From Pseudoalteromonas aurantia (GTDB lineage Bacteria; Pseudomonadota; Gammaproteobacteria; Enterobacterales; Alteromonadaceae): 64,000 nucleotides of DNA. Of this stretch, positions 8,102 through 16,460 are shown piece by piece; the stretch's first letter is position 1, and each line of letters opens with the position of its first letter. The position numbers and the translations under genes are program-made. Below the pieces are notes generated by a model. That model was not told where the DNA came from. It saw nothing but the letters and a program-made list of their open reading frames with translations, and ran no database searches. The stretch is taken from positions 1 to 64,000 of the forward strand of contig NZ_PNBY01000015.1 in the NCBI RefSeq assembly GCF_005886875.1, written 5' to 3'.

Positions 8102-10879
8102 ATGAAACTATCAGCGCTTATGGTGGTATTACCTGTCATTGGATTAAATTTCAATGCAGTAGCCCATCATCAAGAACAACACCGTGCAATAAAACCGATC
8201 GCCTCTGATGTAACAAATACTCAGTTCCATGGTCATCATAGTTCAGAAGGTCATGAACGAGCCCCGAATGCCGCTTCTTTACAGTCACCGACTTTCACTG
8301 TGTTAAAACAACCATCTTATGGCACATTTCAAGTCTTATCTGACTGTGATTTAAATGCGTTGGCAATGGCTAACTCATCACAATTATTGACTGAAATTAA
8401 GCAACAAGGGCGTACATGCATCAATGAACTGTTTAGTGCAAATGACGTTATTCAACAGCAAGTATTTACATCAGATAAAATGTTTGCTGCAGCAAACCGT
8501 GCGAAAGTACTTGCATCCAGTTACAGTGGGCAAGGCGACAGCGAACTAGAGGCGCTATTTTTATATATTCGCGCTGGGTATTATGTAGAGTTTTATAACG
8601 ATGGCGTTCAATTTGACAGTTGGTTAAAGCCTGCAGTAAAAAATGCCATAGATGCGTTCGTCAATAATAATCACTTTTATGACAACAATGAGGCACATGG
8701 TCAGTTATTAAAAGAAGTTATTACGACAATGGATAGCTCGGAACAGCAAGATGTGTATTTGCCAGTTATTAAACAATGGTTGAGTCGGTTTGATCAAAAT
8801 TATGCGAATAGTCGGAATATGCATCGGGCTATCAATGGCATTTTTACAGTATTATACCGTGGACAGTGGAATGATAACTTTAAAGCTTTAATCAAATCAG
8901 ACACTCAACTCGTTCAGTTGCTCAGTGACTTTACCAAACAAACATGGCTGATTGGGGCCGATGCTGAATACTTAATGGTTAACGCGGCGGGTGAATTAGC
9001 CAGATTAAAAGCGTACAAAAACACGCCGATTCAAACTAAAGTTGATACCGCGCTTATACAGCTTTTTGCAGCCTATAAAAGTTATGGGTATGGTGATGCT
9101 ATTTGGCTAAACGCGGCTGATGTAGCGACATATTATGCTGATTGTAGCCAATTTAATATATGTGGCTTTGAAACTCAGTTAACGGCACAAGCTTTGTCAC
9201 AAACCTATCAATGTAGTGACACCGTTAAAATTCGCTCACAAGACATGACTGCAGCACAGCATGTTGCTGCATGTAGCACTATGGCTGTCGAAGAAACCCG
9301 CTTTCATACCCGTTTAGCAACAGGCCAAACTCCTGTAGCAGATGATAATAATACATTTTTACAGGTCAACATTTTCAATAGCAGCGACGATTATAAAAAA
9401 TACGCCAAAGCAATTTTTAAAATAGACACCAATAATGGGGGCATGTACCTAGAGGGCGATCCTAGCAAAGTTGGTAACCAAGCAAACTTTATCGCATATG
9501 AAGCGACGTACGCTAAGCCAGAGCATTTTGTTTGGAACCTTGAGCATGAATATGTGCACTATTTAGATGGCAGATTTGATTTATATGGTGATTTTAATGC
9601 GCCAACAGAAGCCATCGTGTGGTGGAGCGAAGGGGTTGCTGAATACATTGCTAACTTGGACGATAATCAAGCGGCCATTGATACGATTAAAGATGGCTCT
9701 ACTTACTCGCTTGCACAAATATTTGCGACAACGTATGCAGGGTTTGATCAGGATAGGATATATCGTTGGGGTTATTTAGCGGTACGGTTTATGTTTGAAC
9801 GCCATAATGATGAATTAAATGTTATGTTGGCTCGCACACGAGTTGGAGACTGGGCCGGATACAAAGCGTTGTTATCGAGTTGGCGCAACCAGTATGAGAA
9901 TGAGTTTACCGCTTGGACACTCGAGTTAGCAAGTGGGGCTGTTAATGATGCACCCGTAGCGGTTATCAATGGCCCTTATCAAGCAGTGGTAAACCAAGAT
10001 ATTCGGTTTTCAAGTCAAGGTAGCGGTGATAGCGATGGACAAATCAGCGCTTATTTATGGCAATTTGGTGATGGTACTCAAAGCAATAGTGAAAACCCAA
10101 GTCATCGTTACGTTAATGCGGGTGATTACGTTGTGAGCTTGACGGTAACGGATAACAAGGGAGTAAGTACTTCAGTTACATCAAGTGCGTCTATTACAGA
10201 GAATAATTCTTCCACTCCAGCACTTACCAAAGGGCTACCACGCATTATCTCGGCTGAGCAGGATTCGTTATTTTATTACACTTTTGACGTGCCTGCTGGG
10301 GCGACCGATTTAAAAATATTGACTGAACAAGGAACGGGAGACGTTGATTTATATGTTCGGTTTGGCAGTAAACCGACCTTAACCGAGTATGATTGTCGGC
10401 CATATAAAGGTGGTAATGCGGAACAATGTGACATAGTCGCACCTCAAGTAGGTACCTATTACGTGATGACGAGAGGCTATAACCGATATGCCGATGTCAG
10501 TTTATTGGCTGATTATGTGTCAGCAGCGTCACGTTTACCTGATAGTTGTCAAACTCAAGGTGTGGTAACTGGCGGGCGAGTATTGTCTGGGCAAGCTGTG
10601 TGCTTGGCAAACCAAACACCCATGTGGTTTAGTATGGAAAACATGAGTGGGCAAAATCAAATTCGTATTGAAACCGCATATGGTTCTGGGGACTTATCCC
10701 TTGAATACAGTAATTCAGGGTGGCCAAACGAGACAAATGTAGAAGCAAGCTCGACTAATTCAGGCAATAACGAGTGCATCAGTTTAAGTGGTCAATCGCA
10801 ATACTGGGGCTACTTAAAAGTATCTGGTGCGGGTACTGGTAGCACATTAAAAGTAAGTTATAACGACGGCGGTTGTTAG
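8102..10879 (+). CDS. Secreted microbial collagenase, peptidase family M9
   Basis: The 925-residue preproprotein has a signal peptide (about residues 1-21), an M9N-type helical activator region, and an M9 catalytic domain with the zinc motif H482-E483-Y-V-H486 (EHEYVHYLDGRF) and the third ligand E510 in WWSEGVAEY. It continues with a PKD domain (about 617-700, ending in the WQFGDGT and YVVSLTVTDNKG motifs), a PPC domain (about 705-805) and a degenerate PPC-like C-terminus. This order matches Vibrio-type collagenases that cut collagen outside the cell, with the C-terminal domains binding substrate or being removed. A terminator follows. The PPC Cys segment is shared with the phosphoesterase at 13798. 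Confidence 0.95.
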   Translation: MKLSALMVVLPVIGLNFNAVAHHQEQHRAIKPIASDVTNTQFHGHHSSEGHERAPNAASLQSPTFTVLKQPSYGTFQVLSDCDLNALAMANSSQLLTEIKQQGRTCINELFSANDVIQQQVFTSDKMFAAANRAKVLASSYSGQGDSELEALFLYIRAGYYVEFYNDGVQFDSWLKPAVKNAIDAFVNNNHFYDNNEAHGQLLKEVITTMDSSEQQDVYLPVIKQWLSRFDQNYANSRNMHRAINGIFTVLYRGQWNDNFKALIKSDTQLVQLLSDFTKQTWLIGADAEYLMVNAAGELARLKAYKNTPIQTKVDTALIQLFAAYKSYGYGDAIWLNAADVATYYADCSQFNICGFETQLTAQALSQTYQCSDTVKIRSQDMTAAQHVAACSTMAVEETRFHTRLATGQTPVADDNNTFLQVNIFNSSDDYKKYAKAIFKIDTNNGGMYLEGDPSKVGNQANFIAYEATYAKPEHFVWNLEHEYVHYLDGRFDLYGDFNAPTEAIVWWSEGVAEYIANLDDNQAAIDTIKDGSTYSLAQIFATTYAGFDQDRIYRWGYLAVRFMFERHNDELNVMLARTRVGDWAGYKALLSSWRNQYENEFTAWTLELASGAVNDAPVAVINGPYQAVVNQDIRFSSQGSGDSDGQISAYLWQFGDGTQSNSENPSHRYVNAGDYVVSLTVTDNKGVSTSVTSSASITENNSSTPALTKGLPRIISAEQDSLFYYTFDVPAGATDLKILTEQGTGDVDLYVRFGSKPTLTEYDCRPYKGGNAEQCDIVAPQVGTYYVMTRGYNRYADVSLLADYVSAASRLPDSCQTQGVVTGGRVLSGQAVCLANQTPMWFSMENMSGQNQIRIETAYGSGDLSLEYSNSGWPNETNVEASSTNSGNNECISLSGQSQYWGYLKVSGAGTGSTLKVSYNDGGC

Positions 10880-10910
10880 TTTTTTTATTCTAACTAAGTA
10901 CTTGTATAAG

Positions 10911-10935
10911 AAGGTAGCTTTGCTGCCTTTTTTTA
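10911..10935 (+). terminator. Intrinsic terminator after the collagenase gene
   Basis: AAGGTAGC pairs with GCTGCCTT (one G-T pair) across a 3-base loop and is followed by seven T residues. Confidence 0.8.
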
Positions 10936-11035
10936 TTTTTGGAACGCGGCAAAAACAAAAACCTCACCTAAACTGAAATATATCTTGGATTAATTAGGTC
11001 AACTACCAAGCTTATAAAACAAAGAGGAAATTCAC

Positions 11036-11506
11036 ATGAAAGCACTTACAGGCGCAGCAATGGCAATGATGGTTGCCGGGTTAGTTGGATGTAATAGTAC
11101 AAATACGACAAATTCATCAGTAGGCTCGGCGACAGCCAGTGCTGCTGCGAGTGCAAGTTCGACTGACCTTGTTCATTGTTACGATGTAAACGTATGCGGT
11201 GGCCACAATGATTGTAAAACTGCCAGTAATGCGTGTGCAGGTCAAGCATCATGTAAAGGCACTGGTTTTGTCGCAATGCCTAAAAAAGCATGTGGTGATG
11301 TAGGCGGTAAAATAAAAGATGCGTGGGTTGGAGAGATCGCGAAAGCGGCATTAGTGCATTGTCATGACGTGAATATTTGTGGTGGTCACAATGATTGTAA
11401 AACGGCAAGTAATGCATGTGCCGGTCATGCATCGTGTAAAGGTACGGGTTTTGTTTCAATGCCTGCTAAGTCATGTGGTGATATTGGCGGTAAAGTAAAA
11501 AGCTAA
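11036..11506 (+). CDS. Lipoprotein with two tandem BufA2-like bufferin domains
   Basis: The 156-residue precursor has a lipoprotein signal with lipobox L-V-G-C19, a low-complexity Ser/Ala/Thr linker (20-44) and two nearly identical domains at about 45-95 and 106-156. Each domain has six cysteines (48, 54, 60, 67, 73, 86 and 109, 115, 121, 128, 134, 147), offset by exactly 61 residues, in the pattern HC-x5[15 protein letters not shown]5-C. This pattern matches the BufA2 type of bufferins, ribosomally made peptides whose cysteines are modified by an MNIO enzyme and which bind copper or related metals. The MNIO and DUF2063 genes follow at once. The duplication and the lipid anchor are the unusual points. 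Ribosome site AGAGGAAA precedes the ATG. Confidence 0.85.
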   Translation: MKALTGAAMAMMVAGLVGCNSTNTTNSSVGSATASAAASASSTDLVHCYDVNVCGGHNDCKTASNACAGQASCKGTGFVAMPKKACGDVGGKIKDAWVGEIAKAALVHCHDVNICGGHNDCKTASNACAGHASCKGTGFVSMPAKSCGDIGGKVKS

Positions 11507-11575
11507 TTTGATTTAACCCATTACAGATTATTAGTCCACAAAAGGCTATGGATGGCCTTATTCATTAGGAAGTCT

Positions 11576-12397
11576 ATGTCAGTACCGTATTTAGGTTTTG
11601 GAATGGGGTTGCGTACATGCTACTTCGAACAAATTCTCACTGAGCAACCAGCTGTAGATTGGTTTGAAATTATTTCAGAAAACTACTTTGTCTCAGGTGG
11701 CAAGCCATGGCACTACCTTTCACAAATCAAAGAGCAATACCCTATAGTTATGCACGGTGTGTCTATGTCGATTGGTAGCACTGATGCGCTTAATTTTGAT
11801 TACTTAAAACAATTGAAAAACACGATTGAGCGGGTTAACCCTATGTGGGTCTCAGATCACATTTGTTTTAGCGCGCTAGGTGAGTTTAATAGTCACGATT
11901 TGTTGCCTATGCCCTACACTGAAGAAGCGCTTGACCATCTAACACAGCGTATTTCGCAAGTACAAGATTACTTAGAAAGGCCAATGATATTTGAGAATGT
12001 ATCGAGTTACTTGACTTATAAACAGTCGCACATGACTGAATGGGAATTTTTGACTCAGTTACATAAACAAACGGGATGTCAGTTTTTGCTAGATATAAAT
12101 AATGTTTATGTCAGTGCTCGAAATCATGGCTTTTCAGCGATGGAATATCTAAATGCATTGCCTAAGCAAAGCATTGCACAAATACATTTAGCGGGTCATC
12201 AAGATTGTGAAAGCCATATTATAGATACGCATGACCAACCTGTGTGTGATGCAGTGTGGTCATTATTCTCACAATTTAGTAAACAACTGCCCGCGATTAG
12301 TACCATGATTGAGAGAGATGATAATTTTCCGCCTTTATCAGCGTTATTGTCTGAGCTTGAACAGGCTAAAGCATTAACTAAAGCGCATTGGGGGTAG
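11576..12397 (+). CDS. MNIO family peptide-modifying oxidase (DUF692, BufB-type)
   Basis: This 273-residue protein belongs to DUF692, the multinuclear non-heme iron-dependent oxidases that include MbnB and BufB. Conserved segments are GFGMGLR at the N-terminus, WFEIISENYF, HGVSMSIGS, SDHICFS, MIFENVSSYL, FLLDINNVYVSARNHG, IHLAGH and DTHDQPV, which supply the His, Asp and Glu iron ligands of the TIM barrel. Its expected job is four-electron oxidation of cysteines in the bufferin encoded just upstream. The ATG at 11576 has AGGAAG in front; an ATG eight codons earlier has no ribosome site. It is followed one base later by its partner gene. Confidence 0.93.
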   Translation: MSVPYLGFGMGLRTCYFEQILTEQPAVDWFEIISENYFVSGGKPWHYLSQIKEQYPIVMHGVSMSIGSTDALNFDYLKQLKNTIERVNPMWVSDHICFSALGEFNSHDLLPMPYTEEALDHLTQRISQVQDYLERPMIFENVSSYLTYKQSHMTEWEFLTQLHKQTGCQFLLDINNVYVSARNHGFSAMEYLNALPKQSIAQIHLAGHQDCESHIIDTHDQPVCDAVWSLFSQFSKQLPAISTMIERDDNFPPLSALLSELEQAKALTKAHWG

Positions 12398-12398
12398 T

Positions 12399-13214
12399 GT
12401 GGGAGAACTCGCAAAATTACAAGATGCCTTTGTCGCTATGTTACATACAGGCAGCCAGGAGTTAATACATGAGATTGAAGATCAAGCACCTCTTTCAGCG
12501 ATGCAACGTTTAGAAATTTATCAAAATGCTTACAAGATAAGATTACGCGGTGTACTCGAGCAGGACCATGAAACTTTAGGGTTTTATTTAGGCGATGAGC
12601 TATTTGATCTTATGCTTTTCCAATATATTGCTCATTACCCTTCGCAGGATCGCTCCTTGCGTCAATTTGGTGAACGGTTACCGGCATTTTTAAAGGAGAC
12701 TGCGCCATTCTCAGAGCATGGCATTTTGGCAGAAATTGCCGAGTTTGAACGTATTTTACTGCGGGCTTTTGACAGTGCGGATGCTGCCCGCTTGAGCTGG
12801 CCTGAGTTACAAGCGATTGATATGAGTCAATGGCCTAACATGATTTTGGTATTGCACCCGAGTGTACACTTTTTTGTATGTGATTATGCCAGCGTGGAAA
12901 GTTGGCAAGCGTTAAAAGAAAAAAAGATACCGCCAGAGGCAGACATTGATGGAAGCCATTATTGGTTAATTGCTCGAGAAGTGACCCTGCGAACAGGGTT
13001 CCATCCGTTAGCACCATTACAGTGGCGATGTATGCAGAGTATTGCGCAAGGGATGCCATTTAGTATGGTGTGTCAGTCAGTGATAGGGGAATTTGATGAT
13101 GAGCAAGCCGGCTCAATGTTTGTTATTGGTGTTTTGCAATTAGGTATTCAACAAGGCTGGTTTAGTGATGTGCATTTGCTCCACGGTCAGTCTGTCTCGA
13201 AGGCGTTAACGTAA
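12399..13214 (+). CDS. DUF2063 family partner protein (BufC/HvfC-type)
   Basis: The 271-residue protein has the N-terminal DUF2063 domain (LQDAFVAMLHTG, then RLEIYQNAYKIRLRGVLEQD and HYPSQDRSLRQFGERLPAFL) and a C-terminal winged-helix-like half. In related clusters this protein forms a complex with the MNIO enzyme and helps it recognise the precursor peptide. It starts with GTG one base after the upstream stop codon, with a G-rich ribosome site inside the previous gene, so the two are translationally coupled. No fourth gene (such as a DoxX membrane protein) follows. Confidence 0.92.
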   Translation: MGELAKLQDAFVAMLHTGSQELIHEIEDQAPLSAMQRLEIYQNAYKIRLRGVLEQDHETLGFYLGDELFDLMLFQYIAHYPSQDRSLRQFGERLPAFLKETAPFSEHGILAEIAEFERILLRAFDSADAARLSWPELQAIDMSQWPNMILVLHPSVHFFVCDYASVESWQALKEKKIPPEADIDGSHYWLIAREVTLRTGFHPLAPLQWRCMQSIAQGMPFSMVCQSVIGEFDDEQAGSMFVIGVLQLGIQQGWFSDVHLLHGQSVSKALT

Positions 13215-13241
13215 CAGTGTTTGGCGTTGATTAGGGGTAAA

Positions 13242-13280
13242 TTGTAGAGCGAGGAAAGCTCTACAACCCAGTCTTTTTTT
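13242..13280 (+). terminator. Probable terminator after the bufferin operon
   Basis: TTGTAGAGC pairs with GCTCTACAA over a 7-base loop; seven T residues follow after a short gap. It overlaps the 3' end of the convergent glyoxalase-like gene. Confidence 0.65.
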
Positions 13281-13719
13281 ACCAGCTTCCCGTATTTTTC
13301 ATCGAACACCAAGGCTCTTGAGCTGGTAATGCTTCGCCTTTTTGCAGGAGCTCAATTGAAATACCATCGGGCGATTGCACAAATGCCATGTGGCCACAAC
13401 GAGGTGGGCGATTAATAACGACACCGGCAGACATGAGTGTATTACAGGCGTCATAAATATTGTCGACTGAGAAAGCTAAATGACCAAAGTTTCTTCCGCC
13501 GTTGTATTGTTCTTTATCCCAATTATAGGTTAATTCAATGGTTGGCTTGAAGCTGCTTTTGGCCTCTTCAAGTTGCCCAGGTGCTGCGAGATAAACCAGT
13601 GTAAATCGTCCACTTTCGCTGTCGTATCGTTTTACCTCAATTAAGCCTAGTAAGTCACAGTAAAAATGCATCGACGCGTTTAAGTCTTCAACGCGTACCA
13701 TTGTGTGTAAAAATTCCAT
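13279..13719 (-). CDS. Glyoxalase I-like VOC family protein
   Basis: The 146-residue protein matches lactoylglutathione lyases. The four metal ligands of GloA are present in the right places: H5, E62 (TIELTYNW), H80 (FGHLAFSV) and E123 (ISIELLQ). Glyoxalase I converts the methylglyoxal-glutathione adduct to S-lactoylglutathione in the cytoplasm. The glutathione-binding NWDKEQYNGGRNFGHLAF segment is also typical. The gene is isolated and convergent with the bufferin operon. Some VOC proteins of this kind have other substrates, so the exact activity is inferred. Confidence 0.85.
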   Translation of the reverse strand: MEFLHTMVRVEDLNASMHFYCDLLGLIEVKRYDSESGRFTLVYLAAPGQLEEAKSSFKPTIELTYNWDKEQYNGGRNFGHLAFSVDNIYDACNTLMSAGVVINRPPRCGHMAFVQSPDGISIELLQKGEALPAQEPWCSMKNTGSW

Positions 13720-13797
13720 AAAAATGCCCCTTATTATCTTGTAGCAGTCATTGTATGGCTAAATTACCGGATAACAAGGGGAAAAGTAGGTGCTTAA

Positions 13798-15765
13798 TTA
13801 ATATTTTGCTGTGACCGTGACGCCACTAAACGTACTATATGCGCGCAAGGCGATATGCCATGTACCTGCTTGTGGATTAGATAATACACAATTTTCTACA
13901 TTACCATCTTTGTATGGTCGACAGTGATAGCTTGATGACGTTGGCTGGCTGCCAAAGCGAACGTAAAGGTCAGCATCACCTGTCCCAGATGCTGAATTAA
14001 CCGTTAAGGTATTTACGCCACTTGGTAGCGTGAGTGTTTTGTATACCCATTGATCTTTATTCGCACTAAGGTTTGGCCATTGCTCAGAACCTCCATTATC
14101 TGGGGGAGTTGTTGAGTCAAAACTCGCGACTAAGCTAACGCCACTGTATGCTGCATAACCAGATAACATGACGTAATATTTACCCGTTTGAATTGGGCTA
14201 ATATCACAGGTTTCGTTATTACCGGATTTGTAAGGGCGGCAATCGTAGCTGCTAGCTGTCGGCTTAGTCGCATGTTTAACATACATATCAACATCGCCTG
14301 AACCACCAGAGGTTTTAAATGAGAGTGTTTTTGCGCCAGCTGGCACATCTAAAACGTAATAGGCTTGACTGCCTTTGTTGCCAGATTGCCCGGAAGCCGG
14401 CGTATTATTAGACAGTGGCGTATCTGCTGGTGGGTCAACGGGATCCGTTGTGTTATCTATAATACTTAACCCTGATGCGCTTTGTTTTAATACCAGCTCT
14501 TCTCCCAAACCGTTTGCATACCACCAATTGATATTTGTGGGTAATGCGAGTGGATCAGCGTCACGCTGGGCTTTAGTTAATGTACTTGCTGTACTGTCAA
14601 ACTGAGCCGTTCTCACTGTTAAGTTGTTATTGGTAACACTTATTACCTTAAACTGTTGAATACTGGCAAGGTCAATGGTCCAAGACTTCGGATCATTGGC
14701 AGATCTCGCAGGTGCGCCCCAGCTACCTTCACCCACATAGACTGTGCCACCTGTGGTTGTTTTCACAAAATTATTACCTGAGGGCTGCAATGCTTCGGTA
14801 ATTTTGTTGATATGTGTATCAGATTCAACAACCAGGTTCATTTTTTTATCATAGAATGTTTGCGCCCACCAAGTATGCAAAATCGTATTATCCGATTTAC
14901 CTGAGTAATGTGGGTACATAGGTTTATGGTATTGCGCAACGCGCCATTTAGCGCTTGAACCTTGAGATGTAAGGTCTTGTTTTAGCCAATTATTCATGGT
15001 GGTTGCATAGTTTGACCAACCACTATTTTTGTACTGGCTATTCAGTGTGTAGACACGCAACAATTGACTGACATTAAATGCTCCATAGGTATCTGAGCTG
15101 GTACAGCTGCCATCTTTATTAAAATCTACCCCGAATACCTGACATAACGTTTTATAGTTACCATCTTCGTGATTACCATGCGTTGCAACAAATGGATAGA
15201 TACGTTTGTAACTTATGCCATCGATTTGGTCACTCGAGAAAGTTAGCTGCCAATCTTTGAGGTACTCTTTCATTTCAGATGATGAATTAGCGTTAGTGTA
15301 GTCTCCACCATGCATAATAAAGAGCGGTCGAATTTTGGCGATTAGCTGGTTGCCTTTTCGTCGGTTTGTCCAGCCTGTTCTTGTATCTCCGCCAGCAACC
15401 ACGGTAAATCCGTTACTTGTTGTTGGCGCAGTTTTAAACCACAAACGCTCACCACAGCCTTCACTGTCGCACACGCGATAATAAATATTACTATTGGCCG
15501 ACAGTCCAGTTAATGTGACAAACTTGCTCTGTAAACTGCTCGCGAAAGTATGCGATGCAGATACTTGTTTAGTCTGCCATGTTTGTTCGTTGGTAGAGGT
15601 CCCGTACTTTACCAAGTGATTGCTGCCCGAGGTTGGAGTAAATCCGATCGTGGCTTGTTGGCTAGGGTTACTATCCCAGACTAGTCGATGGTATTGGCTA
15701 CCAGCATGGGCTGCACTGCTGGCGAGTGCTAGCCCGATAGCTAGACTCACAATGGGTTGTTTCAT
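13798..15765 (-). CDS. Secreted metallophosphoesterase with two PPC domains
   Basis: The 655-residue protein has a signal peptide (about 1-21), an N-terminal fibronectin-like purple-acid-phosphatase domain (about 25-112) and a calcineurin-like phosphoesterase core. Metal-site motifs are GGD127, HGGD155, GN198H199, QYH280 and SDTH318, the last replacing the more usual G-H-x-H. Two PPC domains follow (about 450-550 and 560-655), each with a YxCRPYKxGNxExC motif like that of the collagenase. Members hydrolyse phosphate esters outside the cytoplasm; the substrate is unknown. It overlaps the preceding DUF1566 gene by 4 bases, so it is the last gene of a coupled three-gene operon. Confidence 0.9.
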   Translation of the reverse strand: MKQPIVSLAIGLALASSAAHAGSQYHRLVWDSNPSQQATIGFTPTSGSNHLVKYGTSTNEQTWQTKQVSASHTFASSLQSKFVTLTGLSANSNIYYRVCDSEGCGERLWFKTAPTTSNGFTVVAGGDTRTGWTNRRKGNQLIAKIRPLFIMHGGDYTNANSSSEMKEYLKDWQLTFSSDQIDGISYKRIYPFVATHGNHEDGNYKTLCQVFGVDFNKDGSCTSSDTYGAFNVSQLLRVYTLNSQYKNSGWSNYATTMNNWLKQDLTSQGSSAKWRVAQYHKPMYPHYSGKSDNTILHTWWAQTFYDKKMNLVVESDTHINKITEALQPSGNNFVKTTTGGTVYVGEGSWGAPARSANDPKSWTIDLASIQQFKVISVTNNNLTVRTAQFDSTASTLTKAQRDADPLALPTNINWWYANGLGEELVLKQSASGLSIIDNTTDPVDPPADTPLSNNTPASGQSGNKGSQAYYVLDVPAGAKTLSFKTSGGSGDVDMYVKHATKPTASSYDCRPYKSGNNETCDISPIQTGKYYVMLSGYAAYSGVSLVASFDSTTPPDNGGSEQWPNLSANKDQWVYKTLTLPSGVNTLTVNSASGTGDADLYVRFGSQPTSSSYHCRPYKDGNVENCVLSNPQAGTWHIALRAYSTFSGVTVTAKY

Positions 15766-16460
15766 TTATCATTTTCCTTTGGTTGTGTAATGACAGAGGT
15801 GCGGTTGGATAACCGCGGAGTGTTTAATTTAAATGCAGTTAAATTGGGCGCAGCGCTAACCAACATGGTAAAGGCAGCATTGCGATAAGGTAATGTCATG
15901 CTCTGGCCTGTATGAAAGTTAACGGCTTTGCCGCCCATTTGAAATTGCTCGAAATGCGCAGGTAACTGATCATCGCTGTCTGACGTCCAATAATCGCCAT
16001 GTTTGATATGAATAAAGTAGTCATGTGCTATGTGTGTACTGCTTGGGCGTGTTGGGGCTTCAACTAAGCTTTGCAGTTCTGTGTGCGTAGGCAAGCGCCA
16101 GTTCTTTACGCCACATAGTCCATCGCGGTTAGTACGGCGTACTAGATCCTGAGTATCACATCGCGCTGGTTCAAAATAGCAATCGCCGAGGTTTTCTTCA
16201 CCGGTATGGTTGTTGAACCACGAATAAGTCCAATATCCATCATGGATAGACTCGTTATCTGTTTTAACTTCCCACAGAAGGTTATTTTGGTGATCTAGCA
16301 CACATGCCCACGGCCCTTGCCATGGCTTTAGGGGTTCACCATCGGCCGATATTTTCGTATAACGAGGGTGTTCATGACTGGGATCTGCTGCCTGCTCTAT
16401 TGAACAATAGAGAGTAATGGCTGAAAGTATTGAGAATGAACTCACTATTCTGGCTTTCAT
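15762..16460 (-). CDS. Secreted DUF1566 (Lcl-type) protein
   Basis: The 232-residue protein has a signal peptide (about 1-25) and a DUF1566/Lcl-type C-lectin-like domain marked by NNLLWEVKTD, CGVKNWRLPTHTELQSLV and DYWTSDSD. Several cysteines suggest disulfides. DUF1566 domains occur in exported surface or adhesive proteins; no enzyme activity is established. It starts inside the last 4 bases of the cytochrome gene and overlaps the phosphoesterase start by 4 bases, so translation of all three is coupled. Confidence 0.85.
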   Translation of the reverse strand: MKARIVSSFSILSAITLYCSIEQAADPSHEHPRYTKISADGEPLKPWQGPWACVLDHQNNLLWEVKTDNESIHDGYWTYSWFNNHTGEENLGDCYFEPARCDTQDLVRRTNRDGLCGVKNWRLPTHTELQSLVEAPTRPSSTHIAHDYFIHIKHGDYWTSDSDDQLPAHFEQFQMGGKAVNFHTGQSMTLPYRNAAFTMLVSAAPNLTAFKLNTPRLSNRTSVITQPKENDK

